Assembly: GCF_019399895.1 (NCBI RefSeq)
Contig: NC_091886.1
Location: 2,418,001-2,482,000, forward strand
Length of the DNA: 64,000 bases
Reading direction: 5' to 3'
Source: Cardiocondyla obscurior
Taxonomy: Eukaryota > Arthropoda > Insecta > Hymenoptera > Formicidae
Below are positions 12,801-27,135 of this stretch, piece by piece (the first letter of the stretch is position 1; every line of letters begins with the position of its first letter). The notes beneath the pieces were generated by a model. That model did not search any database and was not told the origin of the DNA. It worked only from the letters and a program-made list of their open reading frames with translations. The translations under genes and the position numbers were made by a program.

Positions 12801-15593
12801 TCGTTGTAGTAATTCAATTATTAATGAGAGCGCGGTAGAGAGGGAAGCGGGTTAGTGAATTTATTTAAATAGTCCGGCCCGGAGTGTGTGTGGACGAGCG
12901 AAGTGAGTTTATCTCTTTTCCCTAATTTGAAATATTTTACATTTGCTACAGAGTACATATTATATTTTTTTTTCGTAAATTTTATTAATAACTCCACTTT
13001 AAATTAATAAGACATTTAACTCGCAGTTAGATAATATTTGTAATTAAAAAAAAAAAAAAAAGAAGACAAACAGCAAGTTTGTTTAGATAGTCTTGAGAAC
13101 GACGACGACGTATCGCGACAACGAAGCGGAAATGGATACGTGAGAATAACTCGAAGTGAAACAAGATACGAGAAGGCACGGCGCGATAAAATTAATATGC
13201 TGACAAATACCGTTTCTTCGCGTTTACTTTACGGATTTGACCCTGGAAGGTTCACTCCTCCTGCCTTTGAAAAAAAAAAAAAAAACTGCGTATTCCTTTC
13301 TGAATATCGTGCTCTCGTTTCAGTGCGATCCACAACCGAGATTCGCTTATTAGATATATAAAAGCCGCCGGAGTCAGCCGTTTGGCATTAAATCAACGAT
13401 CGGCATAAATATGAATACCGGCTCTTGTCCTCCGCTAGACGATCCGCGATTAGCGTGCACCGAGGAACGCACCGTCGCGACGAATCACCGTTATCTCCCG
13501 GGAATACGTCGGGCGCGGTGACGGGACGGGAAAACTCTCATGATCTGTTGCATTAACAAATACACGCGTTACGTGGCGTCTAAAAATAAGCGGCCGGCAC
13601 AACGGCGCTGCGCGATAACGCCCGTTGCGCGCGCTCGCTCGTTTACATCATTCGATCTTCGGTGCAGGATTTCACCGTGCGCTTTAGGGGCTGTAAATAA
13701 ACAGGCCGTCATACGCTCATCCCAAATGATCGACGGGGATTAAGACGCTCTTCGCGCTTACGGGGAGGCGCCAGGTTTTCGTACTCCGGATTTACCTCGC
13801 GCTTCGCTCTCGACGTTGAAAATAATAGAAATAATATATCGGCGCTTTCGACATTCGGCAGCGATCGACGCTATCAATTTCTATTTTTTTTTCTTTTTTT
13901 TTTTTCCTCCCCCATGTTCACGCAGGTAACGTTGCACAACGGCGCGAGTTTTTAATGGAATTTACGACACATTAGTACGGGGAATTATACGTCGCGAATC
14001 TCGTAACGATATATGAATGTCTTTTGCTACAATTTCGTATACTCCGGCTTGATACGGCGTCTCGTTATCTCGTAAGGGCGCGCAAGCACAGCGCGCCGCC
14101 GCAATAAAGAGAGTATAATTTAATTTTCCGCCCGCCCTGTGCGGCGTTCAACGTCGTAGACTACGCTTCGCGGATGCTGGGGAGATTCCGCGGTGCGACG
14201 AGAGCAGTAAAACCTGATGCGTCGCATGAAATATGCGAATAAGGATACCTGGAATGTAGATAACGAGATATCACGTGACACTGGTATCTGACGAGGTAGA
14301 GTTATCCGTCAGAACTGAGTCGCGAAGAGCGAGATCTCGCGGCTCTCTCGCGAGAGGAAAACAAAAGAAAAAAAAAAAAAAGAGAGAAAAAAAAATTTAG
14401 AAAAACGTAGGCGTCCACGAGGATATTATTACGTTAACGAGAAATCTCGACGACCCCGCCAGGCAATACCGCCTACCCTTCCTCGGCCTTTCATCTTTTC
14501 AATATTTTTTTAAGACCAATTTGTTAGGGCATCTCCTTATTAGCCGCCCATTCTGCCCGCGGCCGGCAAAAGCGCGCGACCGGTAAAAATTTTTTATGAT
14601 TACGTCCAACGTATTTACGACACAGCCAACCGGAGATATAGTTGGAAAATTATGGGCTATGAGATATAGAAATACAGCCGCCGGTACCCATTTCGGTCCG
14701 GTTGCCCCGGTAATCTTTGGCACGGAAAGCCTCCGGGCGTTTTACGAGTGATTTGAATCACTCAACTCAAACCTTCGCGTACGACATGTGTTTTGCGACA
14801 ATTCCCAATAATTTCCACGTAAATCTTTAAAATAAGACGAAGCTAATCATGGAAGGTAATAATAATAAAAAGATACTCTCGCGTTCTTTTATTATCATTA
14901 GATTATTGTCACTGGATAAGGTTTCTCATTATGTTTCAACGCATCTCTGTGCCCGTTAAAATTTAATTAAAAAAAATAAAAAAAGAGAGAGAAAAAGAGA
15001 AAAACAAAAAAAAAAAAAAAGCGCAAGGCAATCGAGACCGCACGCGTTTATTATACGCAATTGATATCGCGCAACTATTACATCGTCGGTAGAACATTTT
15101 AAAACATTTTGTCAAAAGATTTATAGGGAACCCGGTGGGATTACACGATACTAAATCTATGGGGTGACCCGAATTGTCGGGGTAACGGAGGGACAGCGGG
15201 CGGGTCTGGTTTATTGACCCCGCTATTATTGACAGTTTAAAAAGTCGATCGATCGCTGGATTGGACAAACGCGGGGGGCGGGCGGGGGTAGAAACGACCG
15301 GGCGAGCGGCGGAGGGGACATGCCAGACGAATTCTAAATACGATTCTGAGACAGAGCACGCGGCCGTCCGTCAGTTATCAAATAAATGGCGGCAAAGAGG
15401 AGGCGGCCGGCAGCGGTTCGAATGGCCAGGTTGGAAAACGATAGCGCGCAACGGTTATGAAATAACGATCGCCGGGGCTCGTCGGTCCACAACGTGACAC
15501 GTATACACGACCCGAACATTTATTTATCGACAATTCGTTTTACCTGGTCCGTTATTTACGGCACTCGTGGGCGGGAGAGAACGCGACCGCGCG

Positions 15594-15619
15594 CAGAGAG
15601 AGAGAGAGAGAAAGAGAGA
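15594..15619. repeat. (GA)n microsatellite
   Basis: A run of GA dinucleotides with one AA interruption, in a GC-rich part of the intron. Confidence 0.9.
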
Positions 15620-17078
15620 ACGTTGGCCGGCCGGTTATCATATCGTCGTTGAAACACGGTCGAACATCGGACATCGTAGTTACGTCAAACTCTATCGGTC
15701 GGCCCTAGCGGCCCTTCGTCATGGGCAGGAATTTGCCGCGCGTATAAATCGACAACGGAAGATTTAGGCTGCCGGGCCAGCTGGGAAAAATCGCGCGGCA
15801 TCACGAATATTCAGCACATCTGAATCACACGCGTATCGCGCCGCTAACGATCCCTCAATTTCGCACGTGGAGATATTAGATAACCCGTTGGTTGTTTATT
15901 GTTACGTGTTTAATGATTATTAACGATTTGTTTAAAATTATTAATTTGTTAGGGTGTATTATTTTATACTTCTTTCTTAACAAACAACATAATTTGTTGC
16001 GATATCTTCTCTTAATATCGCGCGATGTCTATCTTTACGATAACTTTAGGTAATTCCTTCAATTTATAATATATGTATAATAAAACAAATAATTTTTCAA
16101 AAAATTTCCGTGATCTTAAAATAAAGTTGACCGAGTAATTTCCACCTGTTAATTCTCTAACGCGTTCTCGACGTGTTTTTTTTTTTTGCAGAGGAAGTTA
16201 ATGCGGACTGCCTCTTTATTATCTTCATCGCGGCGCGATCGAACGTTGTTATCGATACGATACGGTTGTTTATGCAAATTGCGTACTTCTAAATAATTAA
16301 CTCGCAAATGGAGAATTTTATCCGGCAGTGGTTGTAATGCAGTGAAATGTTAATGGACGCGCCGATAATTTTTCATCGTGTCGAAATAAATGTATGACGC
16401 TCATCCGCGGGGCGCGCGCGATATCGGTTAATTAAGAAAAATAGAAGGCCGCCGTTCGCCGTTACATTAAATTATTGAACCCCGTGTCGCGCGAATCCTC
16501 GCGGTACCGTCCCCGAAAGTGTCGCCCCGCGTTTTGACAGTGAAAATGCTCGATTAATCTGTAGCAGATCTCTCTCGACGCGCGCGAGAGAGCCATCGAG
16601 GAGCGTCGATAGCTTTTACATTACTCCCGATTATAAATCGTCCGATATTACTCACTGACCTCAAAACGCTTTCGACCTTCGGTGGCTACCGAGGCGTAAT
16701 TAATCTCGCTTAACCCGCGCGTCAAAGACGAAGAATGCGAGAGTAAAGGTAGCGAGTACGCCACATTGTCGGCGTCGATAAACGCATCACCCCGCGTAAA
16801 ATGCACTTCCACCGGTTGCGCGGCACAGCGGCTCCACGCCTCTCTCTTTCTCTCTCCCTTTTACCTTTTCGTGTTTTTTTTTTTCTCCTCTTTTGTCCCC
16901 CTCGCCTCGTCTGGCGTGTAAATGGCCAAGTTAACGCGCGTGCACGCGTGCGTTGCGAGTTATGTCACTGGCGCGGCGCGCTCCAACCCGGTGAGTTCAT
17001 CGCGAGAAATCGAGATGCACATCACGGAAAATAGTGACATCATGTTTCGCGTAACACCCGCCTAATCACCGGGGTAAC

Positions 17079-17114
17079 TATATAATGCACGGCCGTCCGT
17101 TTTGTGTCGTCAGC
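17079..17114 (+). promoter_or_regulatory. Possible TATA-Inr core promoter
   Basis: TATATAAT at 17079-17086 is followed by gTCAGCG with the A at 17112, 33 bp downstream, which is a normal spacing for an arthropod TATA plus initiator pair. No DPE was seen. A long T-rich tract and a gaaacag acceptor-like site follow within 70 bp. No coding exon could be attached to it. Confidence 0.25.
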
Positions 17115-20100
17115 GGAGTTCGGTGGTTTTTTCTTTTTTTTTTCTATTATTTTTTTTTTTTTTTTCCGAAACAGGTGCGCTCCGTGGCGAACATTTTTAT
17201 TATTCATACGCATACGTAAGCCGTATTACGCTGACTGTCAAGTATTCATAATGAAATCTACTCATGATCCAATTGTATTTAATTAAAATGCAATATCGAT
17301 CGCATGAATTGGAAATCCGCTCATCTCGCCGATGCCTGCGAGCTAAGCGGGACCGTTCGACTTTAATTGAGCGACGCGGGCGTGGATTCGAACTGCGGCG
17401 AGCGCACTTTAGAGGCCGACGGCTAATCGGGCCGCCGCGCTGTTCCTTGGAAACGATTTGTCGCCTGTCCATCTCGATGAGGCGACTTTGAGTTTCGAAA
17501 TCGCTTCACCGTCGGCCGAAGTATCAACCGTTTCGGAGAACCGGCGAGCGTTCGATGGCAATTTTTCTAACAAACGCGAAGGGAAAAAAAAAAAGAAAAA
17601 AGAAAAAAAATGGAAGGACCGTTATATTCCGCGAGACAACTGAAAGAAGGCGAAACGTCCCCGATAACGTGACATGCACAATGTATTCTGTGTCAATGTC
17701 GGAAGTTTGTTCGAGAGAAAACCGTGTCGCGGAAAATGATGATCACCAACCTCGTTACGCTTTCTTGCCGCGAATCTAATTAAGCATTCCGGTGTAGGAT
17801 AATAAAACTATTTTAAGCTAGCGGTAATTAATTATCGCGGACAGGGCAACCGGAAATTCGATCATTTATTTCGAGTCTACAATTGTCACTAAAGTCCATC
17901 GAACTCGAAGGCGCGTCTATATCCGAAAATATAACAACGTTACGGGAGAATAACGGGCGCGAAGGAGCTTTCCCGGCGATATTTTTGCGTATGATTTATG
18001 CAGAACCCGTTGTACTTCGTATATCGCGGCGCATCCCAGCCTCCTCACCTCACGCATCGATTTTCACCGTTAAATACTTAAATAGCGATATGTACATCGC
18101 GCACTGAAAAATTTACGAACGGTATCGACAGTCAACCAAATAAGGATCATGCAAATATTTGGTTACGCGCGGCTCTGTTCTGCCGATAATCCATTATGTC
18201 GTGAAACTTTTAGCGTGCTGGTCGACGGATCAATTTTGCCAACGACATACTGTATCAATATCGCGGTAAGAAAATATAGGGCTGTCACGTGTCGCAAGCG
18301 GAGCGCTCAGCTTTGAGAACGAGAGAGACGTCTCATTAACGACGGAACGCCGTTTTGTAAAATTTTTGCTATAATTAGAAAGAGATGAATATAGAACTGC
18401 GGTTCATTATTTAACATTCAAGTGGTCCACGGTCACGTTTAATCGGCTGCAGCTAGAATCTTTTGCTTTTAGACATCGTCCGCGCCTTTTTTTTTTTTTT
18501 TTCTTCTACATTCGTAAAGCGCGGTGTTTCTAAATCTTTCTCGTCCGTAGTTTAGATGCCCGTACTATTTAGAGTGTGCCCACTGGGTTTCAGGCACGTT
18601 TCTCAACTTCGCGTTATACTCTTGGACGAGCGAGAGCCTCGGTAAATTTAGGGTTGCGCCACCGATCTCTCCGGGCTACAAAGCGGCAGTCTCGTCGGCG
18701 TGACACCGTTCGCCATCGATAAATCGCGCCGGGAAGACCAGGTGAGACGTGGGTGACCCGACCAGAAAGCTCGTGTGTGTCGTGAGCGTGGGAGCTCAAC
18801 CGGTGCCCCAAAATCTAACGCTTAATGCGCGTAATTCTTAGAAGCGCGATCCCGGCGCACTATCGTCGCGACGCTTGTGCAATCGCGGCCGGAAACTTAT
18901 GGTCATCGAGCTATCATCCGTGAGCGCATCGGCCCACTGTCACGCCGCTCCTCTCGCTGTCCGTCTTTTACGATCGGCCACCCGACCGACGGCGAGTCGT
19001 TTCCACTTACACTCGCGTTTCCGCGGCGTCGTTTTCGTTTTATATTTTACCGCCGCTCGACGGTGATGTCATCGCGAAATTCGGCCGTTCGTAAACGTTT
19101 CGCATGACCGTTCTTGATCGACGACGGACACGGGCAGTTCAAGCGATTGTTCAGGATTTTGTATTTTTAGGAACTCGATTTCTCCGTGAATTTTTGCAGA
19201 CGAGCTTTAATTAGAGGGCGAATTGAACGTCGGCATGTTAATATTCGCAGTCGAATCTTTATAATTTATATATCGTTTGAATTGATAAAAATTCGTGGTG
19301 CTTTTAACTTTAATTGAACGCATGCGAAATGACTTATAATTACTCTGTGCAGAAAGAGTTTATTTTTCGTATTTTGCTGCTTCTGCTCTTTTTCGTTATT
19401 CCTTAAGTGATAAATACAGATGAACGTAATTAATAAATTCTTATTTTGATATCCATGAATAGCTACTGAACAAAAACTTTAATTGACATCATGTAAATGT
19501 GAATTAAAATTGAACGTGTTTGTTACCTCGAAGTATTTTAAATATCTAGTCACTTATACGATGCGCATTCTTAATCGAGCGAAATAAATTATATCGAAAG
19601 TAGCTTCAAGTTTTCTTAAAATTTTTCAATCATTGAAAAATATTCTGTCAAGCGTGCAGGCATGTATGCCTCGCCGAATCAAGACCGAACGAACATTCTG
19701 ACAAGGACTAATTCATTAAGTTAAGAATTTCAGTTAATGGTCACCACGTGTCGCGGAAGACAAGCGCAGTTCTTATCCGCGCGTTACGCTTTGTTAAATC
19801 CATTTCCGTGTCTTTAGTCGAGAAGCGCGCGTTGGCACCTGCGGTTTCTCGAACGAACAAATTTTTCGGGGGCTCCCGAGCGGATCCGCGATAAAAGTGA
19901 GCGCGCTCGCACGTGTCAACCGCAACACTGTCAGCGGTTTTTACTCTCCCCACACTAAAAGCACTTTATACGCATATTAATATGTAATAAAAGCGCGCCG
20001 CGAAATAACTTGACGCCTGGTGTAACGGACAGTCGACCCGGGGGTAGAAAGGGAGGCGCGGGCAAGACGCGAGATGTTGCTACAAAAATCGGGATCAAAG

Positions 20101-23100
20101 TTATTGATAAGCGCGAGCTCGTCCGAATAAACGGTGAAATTTTCAGAACGCCCCGGGAATAATGAATGCGTCGTAAAATGCTTTTCAGATCCGGGCGAAT
20201 CAAAGGGGTGTAAATAAATGAAGGGACCTCTTAATAATGCTCCGCGATTTCGAATTTCCGGATCTCTCTGCGGTCCCGCGGTGGGACGGTTTGGCGAACG
20301 GAATAGGGAGCGCGGGGGCAAGCAACACGCGCGGGATTCACAATGGTCGGGCGCGGGGCGGAACGCGGGGGAGGACGCGGCGGACGGATAAAGATGTGCC
20401 GTCGATTACATCACGGGAGAAACATCTTAACTGTAACTCGGGCGCGCTGGTGGCACGCACCTACGAGCGCGGCTTCGCTACTCTAATATGCATTAGCGCA
20501 GCGCGAACGCCAAGGTGAGCGTAGACGGTCGAATAATTTATTGTACCTGTCACTCGAGCTCGCGATATCGGGTCTGTCCAGTATTTACTGTCTCGCCGAC
20601 GTGTGATACACGTCGTCATCTCGCCTTCGGAGCACGCCTTTCGACGCGATCGCCGTCGCCGTACCCGCGGACTTTTATAATCCGTCCTTCGCGTCTCGAC
20701 GGGCGTGAAAAATTGACTCGCACTTTGTCGCTTTCGACGAAAATTCTGCGCCGTGCGCGGCGCTAATTAAAAAATCTATAACGCCACACCGAATTGAATC
20801 CGGATCGATCGTTATTTAATCGTGTTCGAATTAAGTCCACTAACGCCGTTTCCGTCGATATTAATATTAATGAGAGGTTTTTAATGTGCACATTCGCCTA
20901 CGCGTTGATACGATGTTATCGTAGTATTATTGCCGTCTTATTAGCATCGATTAATAATAGATTTGTTATTTTCTAACTTATCTTCTTGATAAATTATTCT
21001 AAATGTGACTGGCAGGAATATGAAATGGTACCTGACAAATATTAAGTTATTTATCTGATATCATTAAGTATTTGTCTAGATTATTTAATTATTAACATTA
21101 ATGAGGAATTTATAAAATGTAATTATTTTATTATTATCTTTTCAAACGGTTGTAATAAACAGCTTGAAATATAATTCCAATGGCACAGATATGTATAACG
21201 TCATTGGATGAACAGTGATTTAAGTAAAACGAGGCATAAATATCGCGAGATATTTATGGAATAGAACTTCCTCGTCCCTTTTCTAATTGGCACATTAACC
21301 CCAACTGTACAATCGCGTGCCGTAATAAATCAGTTGGAGACGCGCATCGATCTAAACGCGTCGCGAGGAAGTTTCGCGATGATGAAATTTTTCTCAGATC
21401 CATTCACCCAATGAGTACGGAGAAGTGAATCGTTGAGTGGGCGGCCGCTCCCGTTAAACATCGTAACTTATATGAGATTCGCTTGGGTGTACAATTGAGA
21501 CTTAATTATAATTGATGACGCGATAATGAGAGGTAAAAAGAGCTTTTATATAATGCATGAATCCAATTTAAAACAGCTTGACGAGCAGCAGCTTCAAGTT
21601 GAGCTGCTTGAAGATTCGTGCCTTGAAAATTATGAATCAGCGCGCGATGCGGATCGATGATGCATCGTGACGCTCTTCTCTGTATTTTTTTTTTCTTTTT
21701 TTTACTCCCCAGATATTTTTATATTACGACATGTGCAATTATGCGTGCAATTTCTTGCAAAAGCGTTGAGGGAATATTCTATAAAGACTTGCGCGATATC
21801 TTTTACTTTATCAAAAGTCTTTTATCGAATCATAAGAATAAAAAGATTGTGCGAATGACCGAAAGAAAAAAAAAGAGAAAAAGAATCTTTTGATCGATAT
21901 TTTTCCCGTTCATTACATTTTCTTGAGATCACATCTCGACCTTCGAAGGGAAAAAAAGTTGGAGAAAAAAGACGGTAAGAGAAAAAAAAAAAAAAAAAAG
22001 GAAGAACTAAGAAATTTGATAGACTGCAGGGGGGTTGACGGAAAGCCGCGACTATGCGTGTGTGGCCCTGGTAAAGCATGTTTACTTCGAGGAACGTGAA
22101 AGGGATGGGGGAGGGAGAGGAGTCTCAAATCTAATAAGTCCCGAGAGCAAATATCTCCACGAGGAGGAAAACGTCGTTCCATCGTGGTGGATATATTTCC
22201 GACATTTTTTTCCTTAGATCGCGACGGTTCTTCATGCGTGATTTTTTTCCACGGCTACTGCAATTAACCGCGTTTATCGCGCAATTTTTACTTAATAATA
22301 ATCAGCAGCTTGCTGATACAATTTAACAAGGTACGAGAAAATTTTAGATGCTGCAAAAATAAGATTGAATTTTTTTTAAATGTCTTTCTTTCACATCGGA
22401 ATATCTCTTTGTTTTTATATATTTTATTATCCGTTGTATTAATTTTATCTGTAGTTATAACATTTACAAAGAATATTTAACAAAGAGTAAACAAGCGTAG
22501 CAATATTTATCTTTGACGATCGTGCCTAGTGGCCGTCGCAATCGTTCTAAAACTACCGAATCGCATTGGTTTTCTAAAAGCTGATCGTCCAATTTTCGCG
22601 ACCGCGCCGCTGGCGGTTTTTTCGCTCCTCGTGTAAAGAAGAAATTATTGTTGCATGAAGTGCCGATGCGAAAAAATAACGCTTAAAAAAGATCGAACGT
22701 TGCGGTGAAAATATCCAGAGAGCTGCTAACGTTGTCTCTGTCCGAAAGGAATTAATAGTTACGGAATGAACCGAGGACCGCGATAGGAAGCCATCGATAC
22801 CGAGGTGAAGAAACACGCTCGGGCGAATAAGCATTGCGCGGTTACCGTGTCGTTTTCAGCCGTTCGATATCGGACGATCTCGCGATCTCGAGCGTGTGCT
22901 TCGCTACGTCGTTCGCCGACCGGAAGTGCTACGTCATAGTTGACGGCCACTTCCGGGCCCCAACGATGCTGCAGAGGCCGGGCTGCACCCTCGAGAGGAG
23001 AGCTGCGCGGCTTCGTCTGACGGCACCCCGCGCGAAATCGATGGATCGAAGATCCTCGCGCGCAACCCACGGATTTATGGCATTAATTATCGGCGCCCTC

Positions 23101-26100
23101 GCGTTTTTCTCACCCCGATTCCCCTTCGCCGGCGTCGAGAGGCGAGGCCGAGGCGACGTGTACGCCGCTCGTAAATCGAGAGCCGTTTAGTCTTTTCGAT
23201 CGGTAACGATTCGGATCGCTTCGAGGGCGATTAGGGATGATTGAGGTGTGTACGCCAGTCGAAAGGTGGTTCGTATCTTCGATGGGCTTCGAATTGATAT
23301 CTAAAAATTACAAGGTGGATAAATACTTGGTGTATATCACGCAAATACCGGCACGAATTCCGTTATGACTAAGCATACGGGTGGGTGATTTTTTATCACG
23401 GTATTAACTATCATTAACACTGATAATTAATAGCGTTAACGATAATGTAAATAATATCTAGAAATAGTTACACGAAAATAACAGCGGTGCGCGGCGATGC
23501 AAGACAGCATTTGTCCAAACATCCCTCTGTAAAATTATTCGCTTATCAATCAGGCACGTATATTCCGAGATAATGCTGCAGTTAAAATTTTAATTTAATG
23601 ATCGCATCATTGTGAAATTGTTGCATCGTATTAATTTGTATCCGTGTTACGTTTCACGTTCCGTGGCGTATTGGAAATTATGATTTTCGAAATAAATGAC
23701 TGCGACGACGTTCGAAATTCGGTTTTGCCGGTAGATGAAAGGGTATTCGGCGAACGACAATGGAATCACAGAAATGTTCTCGCCCGACGTTTCTCAAAGC
23801 ATACTCCTCCGGCGAGTCTGAAAACCATTTAAGTTGCCGTCAATGCGAGCGGCATAGCTGATCAGCCTTCTGTCTTTCTCATTTCGCGTGTACATCCTCG
23901 CGCCCGCTCAAGCCGAAGCTCCGAGACGCCGTATTTTCATTTAGATAACGACAAAATTGTTTTGGATATTTGTCGCGAAACTGTCGATGGTCGTTCGAGT
24001 GAATCGGCGCGAGAGAAGGCGCAAGACAGCAATGCGCTTGATGAACCGATCATTTGAATATGGCTCGGCGACCAATATTTGCGAGGCGCTTCTTAATCCA
24101 TTTTTTGCAGCATACTTTTTTTTTTTGCAAAACGAGCTTCAAAGGCATCGGCGAAACGTTCGCGAATTAATGTGAAAAATTTTGACGCTTTTATTTGTTA
24201 GGCGAGTTGAAAGTGTCTCGGTTCTTTTTTTTTTTTCTTTTTTTTTAAACTGCTTCCTGCTGCCGCCAGCAGATGAGTCGTTCTCGCTCAAATTATGCGC
24301 GATATATTAGGAAAGCCTAAAGTTTTCTTACTCTCGTAAATTCTGACAGCCTGAATCGCAAGCTGTTTAGACAATTTATAGTTTTACAGAAATTAAGCGC
24401 GACAGCGAAATAAACGCGAAGCACTTCGTGAGGGAGATAAGAGGAGAGAGGCGAGGGAGGGGGTATCTTGTGATAAGTGAGATATAAAGATTTTTAATTA
24501 CATGATTGAAATGAAATCAGGTTCTACGACGCCGTTCTGATTATGCATGCGTTTGATTTCTTTGGCAAACTTGAAACCTTTTTTTTTTTCCGCCCCATCG
24601 AAATGTCTTCTGTTCAAACTCCATTGAATTTAAATATATTTCTCGATGTAACTACACGGTCGCGAAATAAATGCGAATTTTTTCACTCTCCCTTTCCTCT
24701 GCTTTATGGCCGTTTCTTCCTTCCACTTTTTGCGGCCGCATTTGCTCAACGTTAGTAATATTCAATCACTGAATTAATTAAACGATGTTAATCGGTATTC
24801 TCTAGTTATATTTGCCGGAATATTTTATATTTTACTTTCCAGAGCCATTTACAGTCATAAAACTGATCACGAATTCCTGTTACTTATTTAGATTATCGGT
24901 GCGCGCGAAAGAAGTTCTTCCACTTTTTCTACTTATTACTTTTTACTTTGCAACATTTTCATGAAATTTCTAAAGTAAAAAAAATCTATAATTGTAAAAA
25001 TTTAATATATACAAAATGTGAGGTCTTACTCGCGTTTAATTTTTAATTAAATGTGAGGGAAGCAAATAATCATAATAAATGTAAATAATAAAATTAACAT
25101 GATATCGTAATTAATATCCGAATATTACTGTTGTTCACCTGTCGCAGTTGGGTAATTTAAGAGAGTTGTAAAATCGACGGTGAAACGTGATAACAACAAA
25201 TGGAAAGTAATATAAAATACACTCTAAATGAAGAGTGTTTTATTTCGACATTATAATGGAACCCGTGAGATTTTCGACCGTTGCAGCTGGCCGCGAACGG
25301 CCGAGTGTAGCGCGATCCGCGGGCACGTTGCATTCCGAATCCAACGAGCGAGAGACGTGTATACCTGTAAAACATGTAGAAACTGGGGGTGGACTCGCAG
25401 TTTCGGCTGCGTGCGTGTTTTGATTACAAAAACAAAAATAGAAAAAAATGTAAAAAAAAAAAAAGAAATGTATTATCTAAAAGCGCAGAGAATTGAGTGT
25501 TTCGATTATATAAAAGGCGCAAACCCCTCCAGCTTTGCAACATAAACAATTGTAGAAAACTAGTTTTCGCCCATGGAGTTATTTTCGAAAGGATAGCTCC
25601 GGAGGATGTTAATTCGGCTCAGGGATAACACACTAGACCGCGTTTCTGTTTTCATTCTTCCGCCCACGAACGGTCGCGCGCTTCACTTTCGCTATCGACG
25701 TTTGCGAAACTTCGGGACTCGATGCTTTCGCAAATCCCGATCGCGCTGAAAACGTATCCACGTGCTTTGATTTCGCGTAAGGAAAATTCACTCGTGCTGA
25801 AATTACAGCGCCATTCTCCGTTGCGAATCACTTAATTAACGCGCGGCGATATTTCACGGTATTCATTCTCGCACGCGCGTTATTTATGCGGGAAATCAAC
25901 AAGGAATATTTTGTTTTCGCGCGACGATGCATTCGAAAATCATTGTTGATGAAAACGTATAGCTATATTGTTCTTTATACGCAAACTGAAATGGTTGCCG
26001 AAAGCGTTTTGCTTCGTTTTGACAAAAGTTCACAGGAAAAAAGCGCGACAAAGTTAGCACTCGACGTAGCGTAGATTTTTTATGACGTTCCCCGTTATAA

Positions 26101-26286
26101 ATAATACAATAGAAATTACGTGTGAGCCACCGCATATAAATCCTGTCTTAAAAAATTCGTCTGACCCGTAAATTAGCAGCTGTTAATTGTTACCGTTTAA
26201 AACCGACGCTGATTAAGTTCTCTCTCGCTCGGCTTGCTTCACGCCAAACGAGAGTCAACCTCGGGTGTCAAGTTGGCCTATTTGAG

Positions 26287-26422
26287 GTTCGATTTAATTT
26301 TAATATTTAATTAATATGTCTGAATAAAGACGGTCCTCGCGATTTTCGAGATCGAGGACGACCTGGTGGAAGTACCGTCTTTATCTGGACATACTAAATT
26401 AAATATCACAATTAAATCGAAC
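26287..26422. repeat. Long imperfect inverted repeat / hairpin
   Basis: The left arm begins gttcgatttaatt and the right arm ends aattaaatcgaac. The arms are about 50 bp each and agree at roughly 43 positions by eye, with a long shared inner block ataaagacggt / accgtcttta. The 38-nt loop itself contains a smaller stem (tcctcg ... cgagga). The trinucleotide GAG flanks both ends and could be a short target duplication. Possible identities are a MITE, a long RNA hairpin or primary microRNA, or a DNA cruciform. No second copy was noticed in the window. Confidence 0.8.
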
Positions 26423-26449
26423 GAGAATAACGAATAGATAAGCGCGCGA

Positions 26450-26480
26450 GGGTCGGGGGGAAGCGGGGGGAGGAACAGGG
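26450..26480 (+). promoter_or_regulatory. G-quadruplex motif
   Basis: Four G runs (3, 6, 6 and 3 or more) are separated by loops of 2, 4 and 7 nt, meeting the usual G3+N1-7 definition on the plus strand. It lies 28 bp after the 136-bp inverted repeat and 220 bp before a strong plus-strand acceptor. The last run overlaps a donor-like aacagg|gtgaga. It may act in a promoter or 5' UTR; function is inferred only. Confidence 0.6.
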
Positions 26481-26700
26481 TGAGAGCGAGCGCGAGCCTA
26501 CGTGCCGCGCGCTAGGTATATTCCCCCACTACTCCCACTCTCGCTTTGTCCTTCTCCAGCGGTCGCGCGAGGCACACGTACTACGCACGGAGCAGCAAGC
26601 ACGTGTCTCCGTACCGAAAGTAATTCGCACTTCCGTTTAACGAAAACCCATCCGGCACTACGATAACTACGATTCAACTTGATATTTCTTTCTGTTGCAG

Positions 26701-27016
26701 ATCGACGCAGTCGCATCCGCCGTCGTCGACGAGTATCGTCACCGCCGATATTAATCATACGAACCGCGGTCGGTTCGTCGGTCGTCCCGCGAGATCCGCT
26801 GAGTATTCGGGCGTAGTTTTGCGACACACGACTTTCTTTTAATCGCGAGTGCCGAACCATGTAACACGCGAGTGTTCACTGAGTCAATTTCGCGGTTATA
26901 AATTCACGGTCGGGGTGTTCGCGAGTGACCTGTTCGCGGAAGGATGACTCGGCACGTCCCATCTGAGTGGAGGAGCAGGCCCGGGGGGCATCCTGCATCG
27001 GCGGAGCAACTTATAG
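26701..27016 (+). other. Candidate plus-strand exon, with possible start codon at 26944
   Basis: It is preceded by one of the best acceptors in the window (tatttctttctgttgcag) and ends at TTATAG|gtaaat before a 119-bp AT-rich intron. Two readings are possible. Entering in phase 2, the frame is open for 46 codons and stops at 26840-26842, as an alternative terminal exon might. Otherwise it is a 5' UTR exon: a minimal upstream ATG-TAA at 26859 is followed by ATG at 26944 (A at -3) reading MTRHVPSEWRSRPG and continuing in frame across the next intron. The protein is not recognised. It would lie within a perlecan intron on the opposite strand. Confidence 0.42.
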
Positions 27017-27135
27017 GTAAATATTAATTTTTTTTCTTTTAGAAAATCTGTATAAAAATCTTTATAAAAAATAAAGCTTTAACCTTACATTAATTTAAAT
27101 ACATATCTACATTAATGTTTTATTTTGTGTTACAG

